Shown here: positions 26,886-34,762 of the stretch, one piece after another | Layout of the letters: every line of letters starts with the position of its first letter | Position numbering within the stretch: the stretch's first letter is position 1 | Assembly: GCF_001485215.1 (NCBI RefSeq) | Contig: NZ_BBWW01000001.1 | Coordinates: forward strand, 682,001 to 746,000 | Length of the DNA: 64,000 nucleotides | Direction of reading: 5' to 3' | Source of the DNA: Leptolyngbya sp. NIES-2104 | GTDB lineage: Bacteria; Cyanobacteriota; Cyanobacteriia; Leptolyngbyales; Leptolyngbyaceae | The notes under the pieces: generated by a model | The model's input: only the letters and a program-made list of their open reading frames with translations | Database searches by the model: none | Told to the model about the DNA's origin: nothing | Translations under genes and position numbers: made by a program

Positions 26886-26924
26886 TGCATAAAAGACGGA
26901 TTGACAGACCCACTAACTCTACAG
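26886..26924 (+). promoter_or_regulatory. Promoter-like element, copy f
   Basis: TGCATAA (26886-26892), 16 bases, CCCACTAA (26909-26916), CTCTACAG. It stands 71 bases before a 48-codon frame with a strong ribosome binding site and about 300 bases before the DUF4278 gene. It is a near copy of the interrupted element at 23789. Confidence 0.65.
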
Positions 26925-26994
26925 AGATGAAAACTTCACGCATGGCATAGACTTTCTAGAGCCATGATGCAGTAGATAACAAGGAGAATCAGCA

Positions 26995-27141
26995 ATGAGA
27001 TTTGAACAGCATGAGCGATGTTTGCTGGACGAGTGGAGTTTGCTTTGGAATTGGGATCAATTTCTTGATCTAGAGGCAGTCTCATCGCGCGATTGCTGGA
27101 ATTACCAACAGTGCAACTCAAATGTTACACAAAGTTCATAA
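26995..27141 (+). CDS. Candidate 48-residue protein
   Basis: The frame MRFEQHERCLLDEWSLLWNW ... NVTQSS starts at an ATG that follows a strong AAGGAGA box by nine bases and a regulon promoter-like element by about 70 bases. The peptide is rich in Trp, acidic residues and Cys (three), with no hydrophobic signal. I recognise no family. The combination of promoter and ribosome binding site is the only support; it is too short to judge by composition. It ends 88 bases before the DUF4278 gene, so the two may be one transcript. Confidence 0.45.
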   Translation: MRFEQHERCLLDEWSLLWNWDQFLDLEAVSSRDCWNYQQCNSNVTQSS

Positions 27142-27228
27142 CTAAGCAGTGCAGGACAAGCAATCCTTTAGAACATCGCGAAGCAAGTCGTAAATTGGCA
27201 ACACTAGCAATTTCTTAAGAGGTATTTT

Positions 27229-27450
27229 ATGCAACTCAAGTATCGCGGCACAAGTTACGATCCCAACGCGCTCGAAGCTGCTAATGCTTCACCTTGCAAA
27301 CCTACTCCGTACATCCTCCATTACCGAGGTGCGACCTATCAAGCTACGCCTAAGTCCGAGACTTCGGCTCAGCCCGTTCAAACTATCACCCGACAATTGA
27401 TTTATCGAGGCAATACTTACTCGGTGACTCGAACCGTCGAGATCTCCTAG
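27229..27450 (+). CDS. DUF4278-type small protein with three YRG repeats
   Basis: A 73-residue protein with three copies of a short beta-like unit, KYRGTSY, HYRGATY and IYRGNTY, separated by about 30 residues. This is the signature of the cyanobacterial DUF4278 family, small proteins of unknown function. AAGAGGT stands eight bases before the ATG. A hairpin at 27513-27540 may end the transcript. Another protein starting LCYRGVFYDY is found at 53965, also downstream of a regulon promoter-like element. Confidence 0.8.
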   Translation: MQLKYRGTSYDPNALEAANASPCKPTPYILHYRGATYQATPKSETSAQPVQTITRQLIYRGNTYSVTRTVEIS

Positions 27451-27512
27451 GCGTTTAGAATCGCGTCGCTTGGAAGTGCCGTTAGGTAGGCGTTCACGAC
27501 TAGGATTGACAC

Positions 27513-27540
27513 GAGGGTAGATATTGGGGTGTCTACCCTT
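27513..27540 (+). terminator. Possible terminator after the DUF4278 gene
   Basis: AGGGTAGA (27514-27521) and TCTACCCT (27532-27539) form an eight-base-pair stem with a ten-base loop, 63 bases after the stop; the tail is only TCTCTAG, so a rho-independent role is uncertain. Confidence 0.4.
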
Positions 27541-27619
27541 CTCTAGTTCAAGCTATGTGTGATTGCTTGAGCTAACCCTTTAATCTGTGAAAGTTCAGCA
27601 CTTCTTCGGGAGCTATTGA

Positions 27620-28835
27620 ATGGAACGTTTTCTGGGTACAGAGGAACATTACTTTTGGTTACATGACCAAGTGGTGCCGAACCATTTCTGCCTCACTGCT
27701 AGGATTAGCGGCAATTTCAGATTGGAGCGACTGATGCAGTCGCTCTTTCAGGCGCAACGACAACATCCTTTACTCCGAGTGGCAATTGCAGTTGCAGAAA
27801 CCGGACATCCTAAATTCGTTGAGCATATTGCTCCGATTCCTGTCCGACTGGTGCTGAGAGGGGATGAGCAAGACTGGCAGCGAGAAGTTGAAATCGAGTT
27901 GACTTGCTCCTTTGATTGGCAAACTGCGCCACTAATTCGAGTCGTATTGTTGCAATCCAAAACTGTATCTGAATTGATCGTGAGGTGTCATCATGCGATC
28001 GCAGATGGCATATCGATTGCATATCTCATTCGAGACATTATGCATGGTTTAACGTCCAAGAGTTCTGACACGAGAACCTTATTAGAAGCGCAGCCCATCG
28101 ACTCATTCATTGCACTTCAAGAAGTGGTTACAGACCCTCAAGCCACCTTGCCTCGTGAGTATTCCACCAAGGTAACGAGTCGTTCCCGTCCTCATGTTAG
28201 ATCCGTTCTGCTTTCTGCCGAGTTGACCCAGCAAGTGTGTGATCGCGCTCGTCAAGAGAACACAACGGTTCATGGTGCAATCAGTGCAGCATTTCTACTC
28301 GCAATGGCGCGGCAACAGGAAGGGTTGTTTAAGTGTCAATCTCCGATCGCACATCGATCGGAGATTGACACCGATCCCTGAAACGGTAGGACTCTACATC
28401 TCCTATGGCATCACTCAGCACGACCTCAAACAAAACTCATCGCTGTGGGAAATAGCGCGATCGCTCAAAGCACAACTTGAACCGACGAGGACAGCACCCC
28501 AAGTGTTTGAAATCATTCACCAGGTTCGAGGACAGCTTGCATCGTTGCCCGCTGCCGAAACGGTCTGTACGGCAACCCAAAAACCGCCTGCTTTTGACCT
28601 GGTAGTAACGAATTTAGGGCGATTACCCTTTGAACAGCAATTTGGCTCACTCCGACTTGAAGCAATCTATGGTCCAGCCGTGCTGAATGGGATGGAACCT
28701 GAACGACTTGTAGGAGTAGCAACCTTGGGCAACCGACTGTCAATCACAGTCACGAATCCTTCGATCACGACTTCAGCACAAGCAGCGAGTGCAAGTTTGG
28801 AAGAGGCTTTAGATTTGCTATTAACCTGGCAATAG
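27620..28835 (+). pseudogene. Condensation-domain/PapA-type acyltransferase, frameshifted
   Basis: Two overlapping frames rebuild one protein of about 400 residues. The first (from ATG 27620) has MERFLGTEEHYFWLHDQ, the catalytic HHxxxDG motif as CHHAIADGIS and VHGAISAAFLLAMA. It breaks near 28330. The second frame resumes at VNLRSHIDRRLTPIPETVGL and runs through FDLVVTNLGRLPF to LLLTWQ. This is the fold of NRPS condensation domains and of stand-alone acyltransferases such as PapA. A perfect 16-base inverted repeat sits exactly at the break. The last codons and the stop lie within the left end of the IS630-like element, so the true C-terminus was also replaced. A sequencing error at the hairpin cannot be excluded. 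Confidence 0.78.
28333..28371. repeat. Perfect inverted repeat at the acyltransferase frameshift
   Basis: GTGTCAATCTCCGATC (28333-28348), seven-base loop, GATCGGAGATTGACAC (28356-28371). The arms are perfectly complementary over 16 bases inside coding sequence. Confidence 0.85.
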
Positions 28836-29942
28836 AAGAGAATGCAGAAAATAGGAGAAAATTGCTAGAATCGAGACATGAAGAAACCGGATGCTCGACT
28901 GCTGAATCCAACCACGCAAAACTATCTGATACAACAAGCGATTCGACTGCGGCAACAAGGTAAACGGATCATCGACATTGCTGCTTTTTTGGGTGTCCAT
29001 CGCAACACCATTACCGACTGGTGGAGAGACTATCAGACCCATGGTGAAGCGGGACTCGAACAACAGCACCGGGGGGCGAAGTATGGCGAGGGGCGGACGC
29101 TAGACCAGGAGCAAGAAACCCAAGTGCAAGCAAAGATGCTAGAGCATTTTCCAGAGGAGTTAGGGATTGATAGCGCCTTGTGGACGCGGCGAGCGGTACA
29201 GAGCCTGATGGAGCAAGAATTTGGGATTGTGATGCCGATTCGGACGGTGGGCGAGTATCTCAAACGCTGGGGATACACACCGCAAAAACCGTTGAAACGA
29301 GCGTATGAACAAGACCCAAAAGCCGTGCAGTAGTGGCTCGATGTTACCTATCCAGCGGTTGTTGCGCGTGCCGAATCGGAAGGAGCAGAGATCGCTTGGG
29401 GCGATGAATCGGGCTTGCGAAGTGATGCGGCAGTGGGACGAGGCTATGCTCCGAAAGGACAGACTCCCGAAACCAATTTGAGTCAGAAGAAGCGACACCG
29501 AATCAATTTCATTGCCAGTGTGAGCAATCAGGGCTTAGTGCGGTTCATGTTGTATGCCGGGAAACTTGATGCTTTGGTGTTCATCATATTTCTAGAGCGT
29601 CTGATCAAAGCACAACGCGCAAGTTGTATTGGATTGTGGATAATCATCCAGTGCATCATGCCCAAGCGGTTCAACAGTGGTTATCTCAGCATCAATCCAA
29701 GATTGAGTTGGTGTTTTTGCCATCGTACTCTCCGCAGTTAAATCCGGTCGAGTATCTCAATGGCGATGTGAAGCAGGGTGTTCACTCGAAGGCTCCGAGT
29801 CGCAGTTCTGCACAACTCCATCAGCGGTTACGGAGTCATCTCCATAAGCTGCAAAAGTTACCTGCAAGAGTCAGAAGCTACTTTCAGCATCCTGATATTG
29901 CTTATGCTGCCTAGCCTAATGCCCTCTCAATCATTGCCGGGT
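28824..29942 (+). mobile_element. IS630-family-like insertion sequence, inactive
   Basis: About 1119 bases between TA dinucleotides at 28822-28823 and 29943-29944, as expected for the TA target of this family. The ends are imperfect inverted repeats: ACCTGGCAATAGAAGAG at the left against ACCCGGCAATGATTGAG read inward from the right. It has landed at the 3' end of the acyltransferase gene and immediately before the RTX-type gene. Confidence 0.85.
28878..29914 (+). pseudogene. IS630-family transposase with nonsense and frameshift mutations
   Basis: The N-terminal helix-turn-helix is IIDIAAFLGVHRNTITDWWRD. The frame is interrupted by TAG at 29331-29333 (after DPKAVQ), continues with the first catalytic Asp in IAWGDESGLRSD, and shifts near 29610 between LERLIKAQR and KLYWIVDNHPVHHA, which holds the second Asp. 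The Glu is in SPQLNPVEYLNGD. All three catalytic residues are thus encoded, but in pieces. Confidence 0.85.
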
Positions 29943-29957
29943 TAATAGTTTACGGAA

Positions 29958-30452
29958 ATGACGAAAACTGATGTTGTCATTGGTAGTGCTGGCAACGATC
30001 GAGTATTTGGTGATGCTGGTGATGATCTTTTGTTTGGAGTGACACCCAATTCCCCTCAAGGATTAGGACGAGGAGAGATCGACTTTCTAACAGGGGGTTC
30101 AGGTAGAGATACCTTTGCCTTAGCTGGAAGCATTGCAGGGGAGACGCAAGCTGTTTTATATGATGACGGAGACCCTTCCAGTGCTGGCATCGGCGACTAT
30201 GGTGTGATCGCAGATTTCCAGAGTAATGATGTTATTCAACTGATCGGTGAAGCAAGTCGTTATTCTCTGGGTAGTGCTCCGCAGGGTGTACCGTCTGGAA
30301 CTGGCGTTTTTCTCAACGATAGTGCAACCCCAGAACTGATCGGGATTGTAGCAGGGGTTTCACCTGGTGATCTCAGTCTGACTGACCCGACTCAATTTAC
30401 ATTCTCAGCGCAAACCTCTATCAATTTTGAATCAGGAGCAGCACTAGTCTAA
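29958..30452 (+). CDS. Calcium-binding RTX-type (hemolysin repeat) protein
   Basis: A 164-residue protein whose first 60 residues contain nonapeptide-like Gly/Asp repeats (GSAGNDRVFGDAGDDLLFG, LTGGSGRDTFALAG), which bind calcium in parallel beta-roll proteins. The remainder (GDYGVIADFQSNDVIQLIG, GVFLNDSATPELIGIVAGV) resembles the C-terminal region of such cyanobacterial proteins, which are usually exported by type I secretion. It begins only 14 bases after the IS630-like element, and the repeats start at residue 6, so a longer N-terminal part may have been cut off. A strong hairpin follows. Confidence 0.75.
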   Translation: MTKTDVVIGSAGNDRVFGDAGDDLLFGVTPNSPQGLGRGEIDFLTGGSGRDTFALAGSIAGETQAVLYDDGDPSSAGIGDYGVIADFQSNDVIQLIGEASRYSLGSAPQGVPSGTGVFLNDSATPELIGIVAGVSPGDLSLTDPTQFTFSAQTSINFESGAALV

Positions 30453-30479
30453 TCGCAAATTGATGGTGCAAACTTCGAT

Positions 30480-30517
30480 GTGGTTCTATTGCAAAAATGT
30501 TTTTGCAATAGAACCAC
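30480..30517. terminator. Perfect hairpin between convergent genes
   Basis: GTGGTTCTATTGCAAAAA (30480-30497), loop TG, and its complement TTTTTGCAATAGAACCAC (30500-30517). It separates the RTX gene from the convergent transporter gene and could end both transcripts. The arm GGTTCTATTGCAAAA resembles IS6-family inverted repeats. Confidence 0.7.
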
Positions 30518-30539
30518 CTTTTCAACATGACATCTCACG

Positions 30540-32267
30540 TTAAAACGGCTGATACCGAATGGAGAAGTAGAAGCCATTATCTTGCAAGGAGTTGCCGCGA
30601 TCTCGAACCGAAATCAGAGGAATTCCATAATCTAAGCGCAACGACAAATCAGGCGTGATTAACCAACGCAACCCCAGTCCCAGACTTGCAAGCGTTGCCG
30701 GATCAGGATCAGTTTCTCGATTATTCCAAACGGTTCCCACTTCCACAAACGGCACTAATTGCAACACACTGGGATCGGCGGTGAGCGGAATCCTAGCTTC
30801 AACGGAACCGAGAACGCCATTATCCGCCACCAGTTGGTTCTGTCGGTAGCCCCGAATGGTATCAACACCACCGAGACTAAACCGTTCTAGTGATAGCAAA
30901 GAATCGGGGGTCAGTTGGGCATCGATTCGCGTGACGAGCAGATTTCTTGGAGACAACTGCTGCACCCACTGGAATTGCCCTAACCATGCAAAAAATTGCC
31001 CATCGGTTCCAGAATCATTGATGGTTGCATCAAAGGCATTAATGCCAAAACTGAATTGCGATCGCGCCGCTAATACACTTCGATTGCCACGATCGACCCA
31101 ATCTTGCACAAACCGAATCACCGTCACGTTTGATTCGCCGTTTTCCGGTCCTTCGGTAAATGAAAAAGGACGGTCTTCCAGAATGTAGGTTTGACTGCGC
31201 CGCAAATCGACCCCTAAGCTTAATGCAAACTCACTCGTTGGTGTTCTGGATAGCGGTTGACGCAAGCTGAGCGAGTAGGTTTGTGTGTTGCTTCTAATGC
31301 CAAGATCTCGAAACTCGTCTTCAATGATGCGGCTGTTGCCATTGTTGTAGCTAAAGTTGAGTGTTCCATTACTCGCATTGAACGGAATTGAATAGTTGAT
31401 ATCGTAGAGGTTCAGTCCTTCGGTACGTCCATAGCGGGCGCTGAGACGATCGCCGAATCCCAGTAGATTATTTTGACTCAGTTCTACGCTGCCTTGAATT
31501 GAACCGAGACTGGGGGATTGATTGTTTTCGATCGCGATCGCACCCCGAAATGCAGGTGCTTCTCTCAGATTGACTCGTAAGATATTGCGTCCTGGCGTAC
31601 TGCCTGCGACTAACTCGGCATTCACTTGTTCAATGAGCGGATCGAGTTGCAGGAGTTGTAAAGCTTCTTCTAAGCGACGTTGGTTTAAGGGTGTTGTAGT
31701 AGCGCGTTGGAGCCGCGATCGCACGTATCCTTGTCGTAATCGCCGCAGTCCGCCGATCTCGATGCCTTCAAGTTCGCCTTCGACAACTTGAATTTGAACA
31801 ATGCCGTTACTGAGATCTTGATTGTTCGGAATGAACGCGCCAGAACTGACGTAACCATTGTTGATATAGAGTTGGACAAGTTGCGATCGCAGTTCTAGTA
31901 AGTCTTCAAACGTGACTTCGCGGTTTTGGTACTGCCGAACGAGAGCCGCAATTTCGGTTTGCAGAACCGTCGTTCCTCGCACCTCGATTGTTTTGATTCT
32001 GAAGCGATCGCTCGATCGAGGAGGCGCTTGGGGCGGTTGTTGCGGCGCGGGAATTTGTAGGTCGGGTTTGGGGGGGAGTGCTTCAGGAGGGAGAGGACGT
32101 GGCGATTCTGAAGGTCGGGGAATGGTTTGCTCAATCCTATCCGGTGCGGTTGGGGGAATGGTCACACCGGGTGGAGGTGTAGATTGAGCCATTGCATTCA
32201 GGGCAAGGCAAGCAGAAGTCGCGACGCAAGAACCAGAAATGGAAACCCACTTGAGCATTGAAGACAT
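30540..32267 (-). CDS. ShlB/FhaC/HecB family outer-membrane transporter (TpsB)
   Basis: A 575-residue outer-membrane barrel that exports two-partner-secretion exoproteins. It has a signal peptide (residues 1-27, ending NAMAQS), a Pro-rich linker (28-85), a first POTRA-like domain (RFRIKTIEVRGTTVLQTEIAAL), a second POTRA region (VEGELEGIEIGGLRRLRQGYV) and a 16-strand-type barrel from about 240. The conserved barrel-lock motif appears as DTIRGYRQ, and the last residue is Phe, as in outer-membrane barrels. The gene is third in a minus-strand unit after two exoprotein genes, with gaps of 43 and 25 bases, so the substrates are almost certainly those neighbours. Confidence 0.95.
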   Translation of the reverse strand: MSSMLKWVSISGSCVATSACLALNAMAQSTPPPGVTIPPTAPDRIEQTIPRPSESPRPLPPEALPPKPDLQIPAPQQPPQAPPRSSDRFRIKTIEVRGTTVLQTEIAALVRQYQNREVTFEDLLELRSQLVQLYINNGYVSSGAFIPNNQDLSNGIVQIQVVEGELEGIEIGGLRRLRQGYVRSRLQRATTTPLNQRRLEEALQLLQLDPLIEQVNAELVAGSTPGRNILRVNLREAPAFRGAIAIENNQSPSLGSIQGSVELSQNNLLGFGDRLSARYGRTEGLNLYDINYSIPFNASNGTLNFSYNNGNSRIIEDEFRDLGIRSNTQTYSLSLRQPLSRTPTSEFALSLGVDLRRSQTYILEDRPFSFTEGPENGESNVTVIRFVQDWVDRGNRSVLAARSQFSFGINAFDATINDSGTDGQFFAWLGQFQWVQQLSPRNLLVTRIDAQLTPDSLLSLERFSLGGVDTIRGYRQNQLVADNGVLGSVEARIPLTADPSVLQLVPFVEVGTVWNNRETDPDPATLASLGLGLRWLITPDLSLRLDYGIPLISVRDRGNSLQDNGFYFSIRYQPF

Positions 32268-32292
32268 ATTTGCGGTATTGAATCTATTGAAT

Positions 32293-34719
32293 CTAGGGAC
32301 AGTTTCGGCTCAAGACCAGCTTCCCGCTTGGAAGCCGGTAAACGCCTTGAGATTCGACAATCGGATCGCCTTTTCGCCAGGGACGACTGGAACGGGTGGG
32401 TTTGCCATCCCTCGGTAGCGTTTCGACATCGACGATCGGAAAGCTCGACGCTTGAGCCTCCCCAGGACGCTGTGGCAAGCCCCCGCTTCCGGTGATGGTG
32501 AAGCTCCCTTGAGTCACTTGATTCCGACGGACAATGCAGCTAGTTGCTAAGAGGGTGTCTGTATTGATTTGAGTGTCAGGAAGTTCAGTCAGGCTGTTTT
32601 GGATGAAGCTGACATCAGGGATAGTAATGATTCCACTCACAGCACCTGTGGCATTGACATCAACTTGATGATTGTTATCGAGAGTATTGAGATTTGTCCC
32701 AGCAGGAGCAGGACGATAATTCTCACCAAAAAAGGCGGGCGTATTGAGCGTAATATTTCCACCTCTGCCACTGCGAGCGAAGGCGAAAATGTCGCTGTCA
32801 TCGAATGCAACGATCGAGTTTGCAGTGAGCGTGATATCTCCGCCGTTATCGGCACCAGAGGCGACATCAGAGCGAATATCAGAGTTGCCAAACAGTCGAA
32901 TCGTTCCAGCATTGACGGTAATCGCCCCGCCAGCAGAACGACTAGAGCGCGTCTCGATCGTGCCATTAACGGCTTGTAGCCCAATGCGGGCTGTAATATC
33001 GACATTACCAGCCCTTCCATTGCCAGAGCTAGAACTAGAAATCACTGCTCCGTTTCGCACGACTAAGCGCCCCGTGTCAACCTTTAAGGTTCCGGCATCC
33101 CCGCTACCTCCATCACTTATCGTTCCATCACTTCTAGCCTCCAAGATGCTGCCATCTCCATAAAAGGCTGATCGACCGCTCACTTCGACGGACTCAGAAG
33201 CGTTAATTTGCAAGTTGCCACCCTTGCCTGTGAATAAAGTACTGGTGGATACTCTTGCCCCATCACGCACAACCAAGCGCCCCGTATTAATCCTCAAATC
33301 TCCTGCGTCTCCGATCAAACCCTCAGTAGACAAGCGACTAAAGTTAGACGTTGACTCTCCAACAACCTCGACGGATTCAGAAGCGTTAATCTGCAAGTTG
33401 CCACCCTTGCCCTCACCGTTAGCACTTGTAGTGATCAGTGATCCATCACGCACAACCAAACGCTTTGTATTGATCCTGATATCTCCCGCATCTGCGGCAA
33501 ATGCAGTCGCAGATAATAAGAGGGCATTCGGATCAGTGACAGAAGATTCGCCCACTTCGATCAACTCAGAAGCATTGATCTGTAAGTTACCTCCTTTTCC
33601 TGTACCGCGAGCAATCGCGTAAGTAAGAGTTGATATCTGTCCGCCGCCGCTCATCAGCAAGCGATCGGTGTCGATCGTGATGGTTCCTCCGGTTCCCGTT
33701 CCGAAAAAATCCACCTCAGATGCCAGAAACGCTCCCCCTCTCAGGGTTGTTTCTGATGTGCGTATCCGCATCTCCCCACCATTCTGTGCGCCCAATGTGT
33801 CGGATCGAATCTTGGAGCCTTGTGTCATCTCTAACCGCGCTCCTCGAATTTGAATATCCCCACTGCCTTCGCCGCTAGCATCGATGAATGCTTCGTTGGA
33901 GAGCGCGATCGTACCAAAATTTTGTATCGTATCATACCCAAGCACAAAGCGAGAATTGCTTTGTGTTAAGCTCATACTTCCTGCACCAGCCACACTCCCA
34001 AGCTCAATTTGCCCTCCAGCAGTGGTTAGTCGTCCTCCGTCTAGTTGAACATCTCCCCCAATCAGCGCTAGGGTGCGATTCGGTCGTACCTGGAGACCGG
34101 GAGCCTGATCGAGTGAGTTTGGTTGATTAAATGAGCTTTGAGATCGCGATCGATTCACGATCGGTGAAGCCGCGATCGCATTAAACCAAAAAGCAGAAGG
34201 GCTAACGCTAAGCAAATTACTCGTCGCGGGTTGGCTGGCGTTAAAGAGTCCTGTATCCCCCAAACGAACCGCATTGGCTGTGGTTGCAAAAAACGATCCC
34301 TTCACATCCAAGCTGGCAGCAGGTCCAAAAACAATGCCGTTGGGATTGATCAAAAACAAATTTGCATCGCCCAACACGCCCAACCGTCCCAAAATCTCAG
34401 ACCGATTTGCCCCCGTCACACGCGAGAGAATATTTTGAATTCCGGCTGGATTCGCAAAGTAAGCGCCGCGTCCCGCTCCAATATTGAATTGTGAAAAACT
34501 GTGGAATAAGTTAGCACCTCGAATCGCACCGCCCTCGATGCGATCGCCTTGTACCGTGGCATCGGGAGCGACTACAGACTGCTCACGACCCAGCGTGTTA
34601 TCTGGCACGATTTGCGCCACACTCCTTTGACTGACTCCAACAAGTAGTGTCCCAGCAAATGCAATCCATCTTCCAATTTTCCACTGCCAGCATGGACTAA
34701 ACCCGCTTTTGATGACCAT
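32293..34719 (-). CDS. Two-partner secretion exoprotein (TpsA)
   Basis: An 808-residue secreted beta-helix protein. Residues 1-35 form a signal peptide ending SVAQ, followed by IVPDNTLGREQS and the TPS domain with NLFHSFSQFNIG and LINPNGIVFG. From about 290 to 600 there are repeats of the form GKGGNLQINASESVEVVG followed by DAGDLRINTGRLVVRDG. The C-terminus ends QGVYRLPSGKLVLSRNC, nearly identical to the other two exoproteins. It is the middle gene of the exoprotein-exoprotein-transporter unit. Function after secretion (adhesion, contact inhibition, matrix) cannot be told; no toxin domain is present at the C-terminus. Confidence 0.94.
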   Translation of the reverse strand: MVIKSGFSPCWQWKIGRWIAFAGTLLVGVSQRSVAQIVPDNTLGREQSVVAPDATVQGDRIEGGAIRGANLFHSFSQFNIGAGRGAYFANPAGIQNILSRVTGANRSEILGRLGVLGDANLFLINPNGIVFGPAASLDVKGSFFATTANAVRLGDTGLFNASQPATSNLLSVSPSAFWFNAIAASPIVNRSRSQSSFNQPNSLDQAPGLQVRPNRTLALIGGDVQLDGGRLTTAGGQIELGSVAGAGSMSLTQSNSRFVLGYDTIQNFGTIALSNEAFIDASGEGSGDIQIRGARLEMTQGSKIRSDTLGAQNGGEMRIRTSETTLRGGAFLASEVDFFGTGTGGTITIDTDRLLMSGGGQISTLTYAIARGTGKGGNLQINASELIEVGESSVTDPNALLLSATAFAADAGDIRINTKRLVVRDGSLITTSANGEGKGGNLQINASESVEVVGESTSNFSRLSTEGLIGDAGDLRINTGRLVVRDGARVSTSTLFTGKGGNLQINASESVEVSGRSAFYGDGSILEARSDGTISDGGSGDAGTLKVDTGRLVVRNGAVISSSSSGNGRAGNVDITARIGLQAVNGTIETRSSRSAGGAITVNAGTIRLFGNSDIRSDVASGADNGGDITLTANSIVAFDDSDIFAFARSGRGGNITLNTPAFFGENYRPAPAGTNLNTLDNNHQVDVNATGAVSGIITIPDVSFIQNSLTELPDTQINTDTLLATSCIVRRNQVTQGSFTITGSGGLPQRPGEAQASSFPIVDVETLPRDGKPTRSSRPWRKGDPIVESQGVYRLPSGKLVLSRNCP

Positions 34720-34762
34720 AGAATCACCTCCCCAACTCGCTACAGAATCCGTGCAATCAAAC

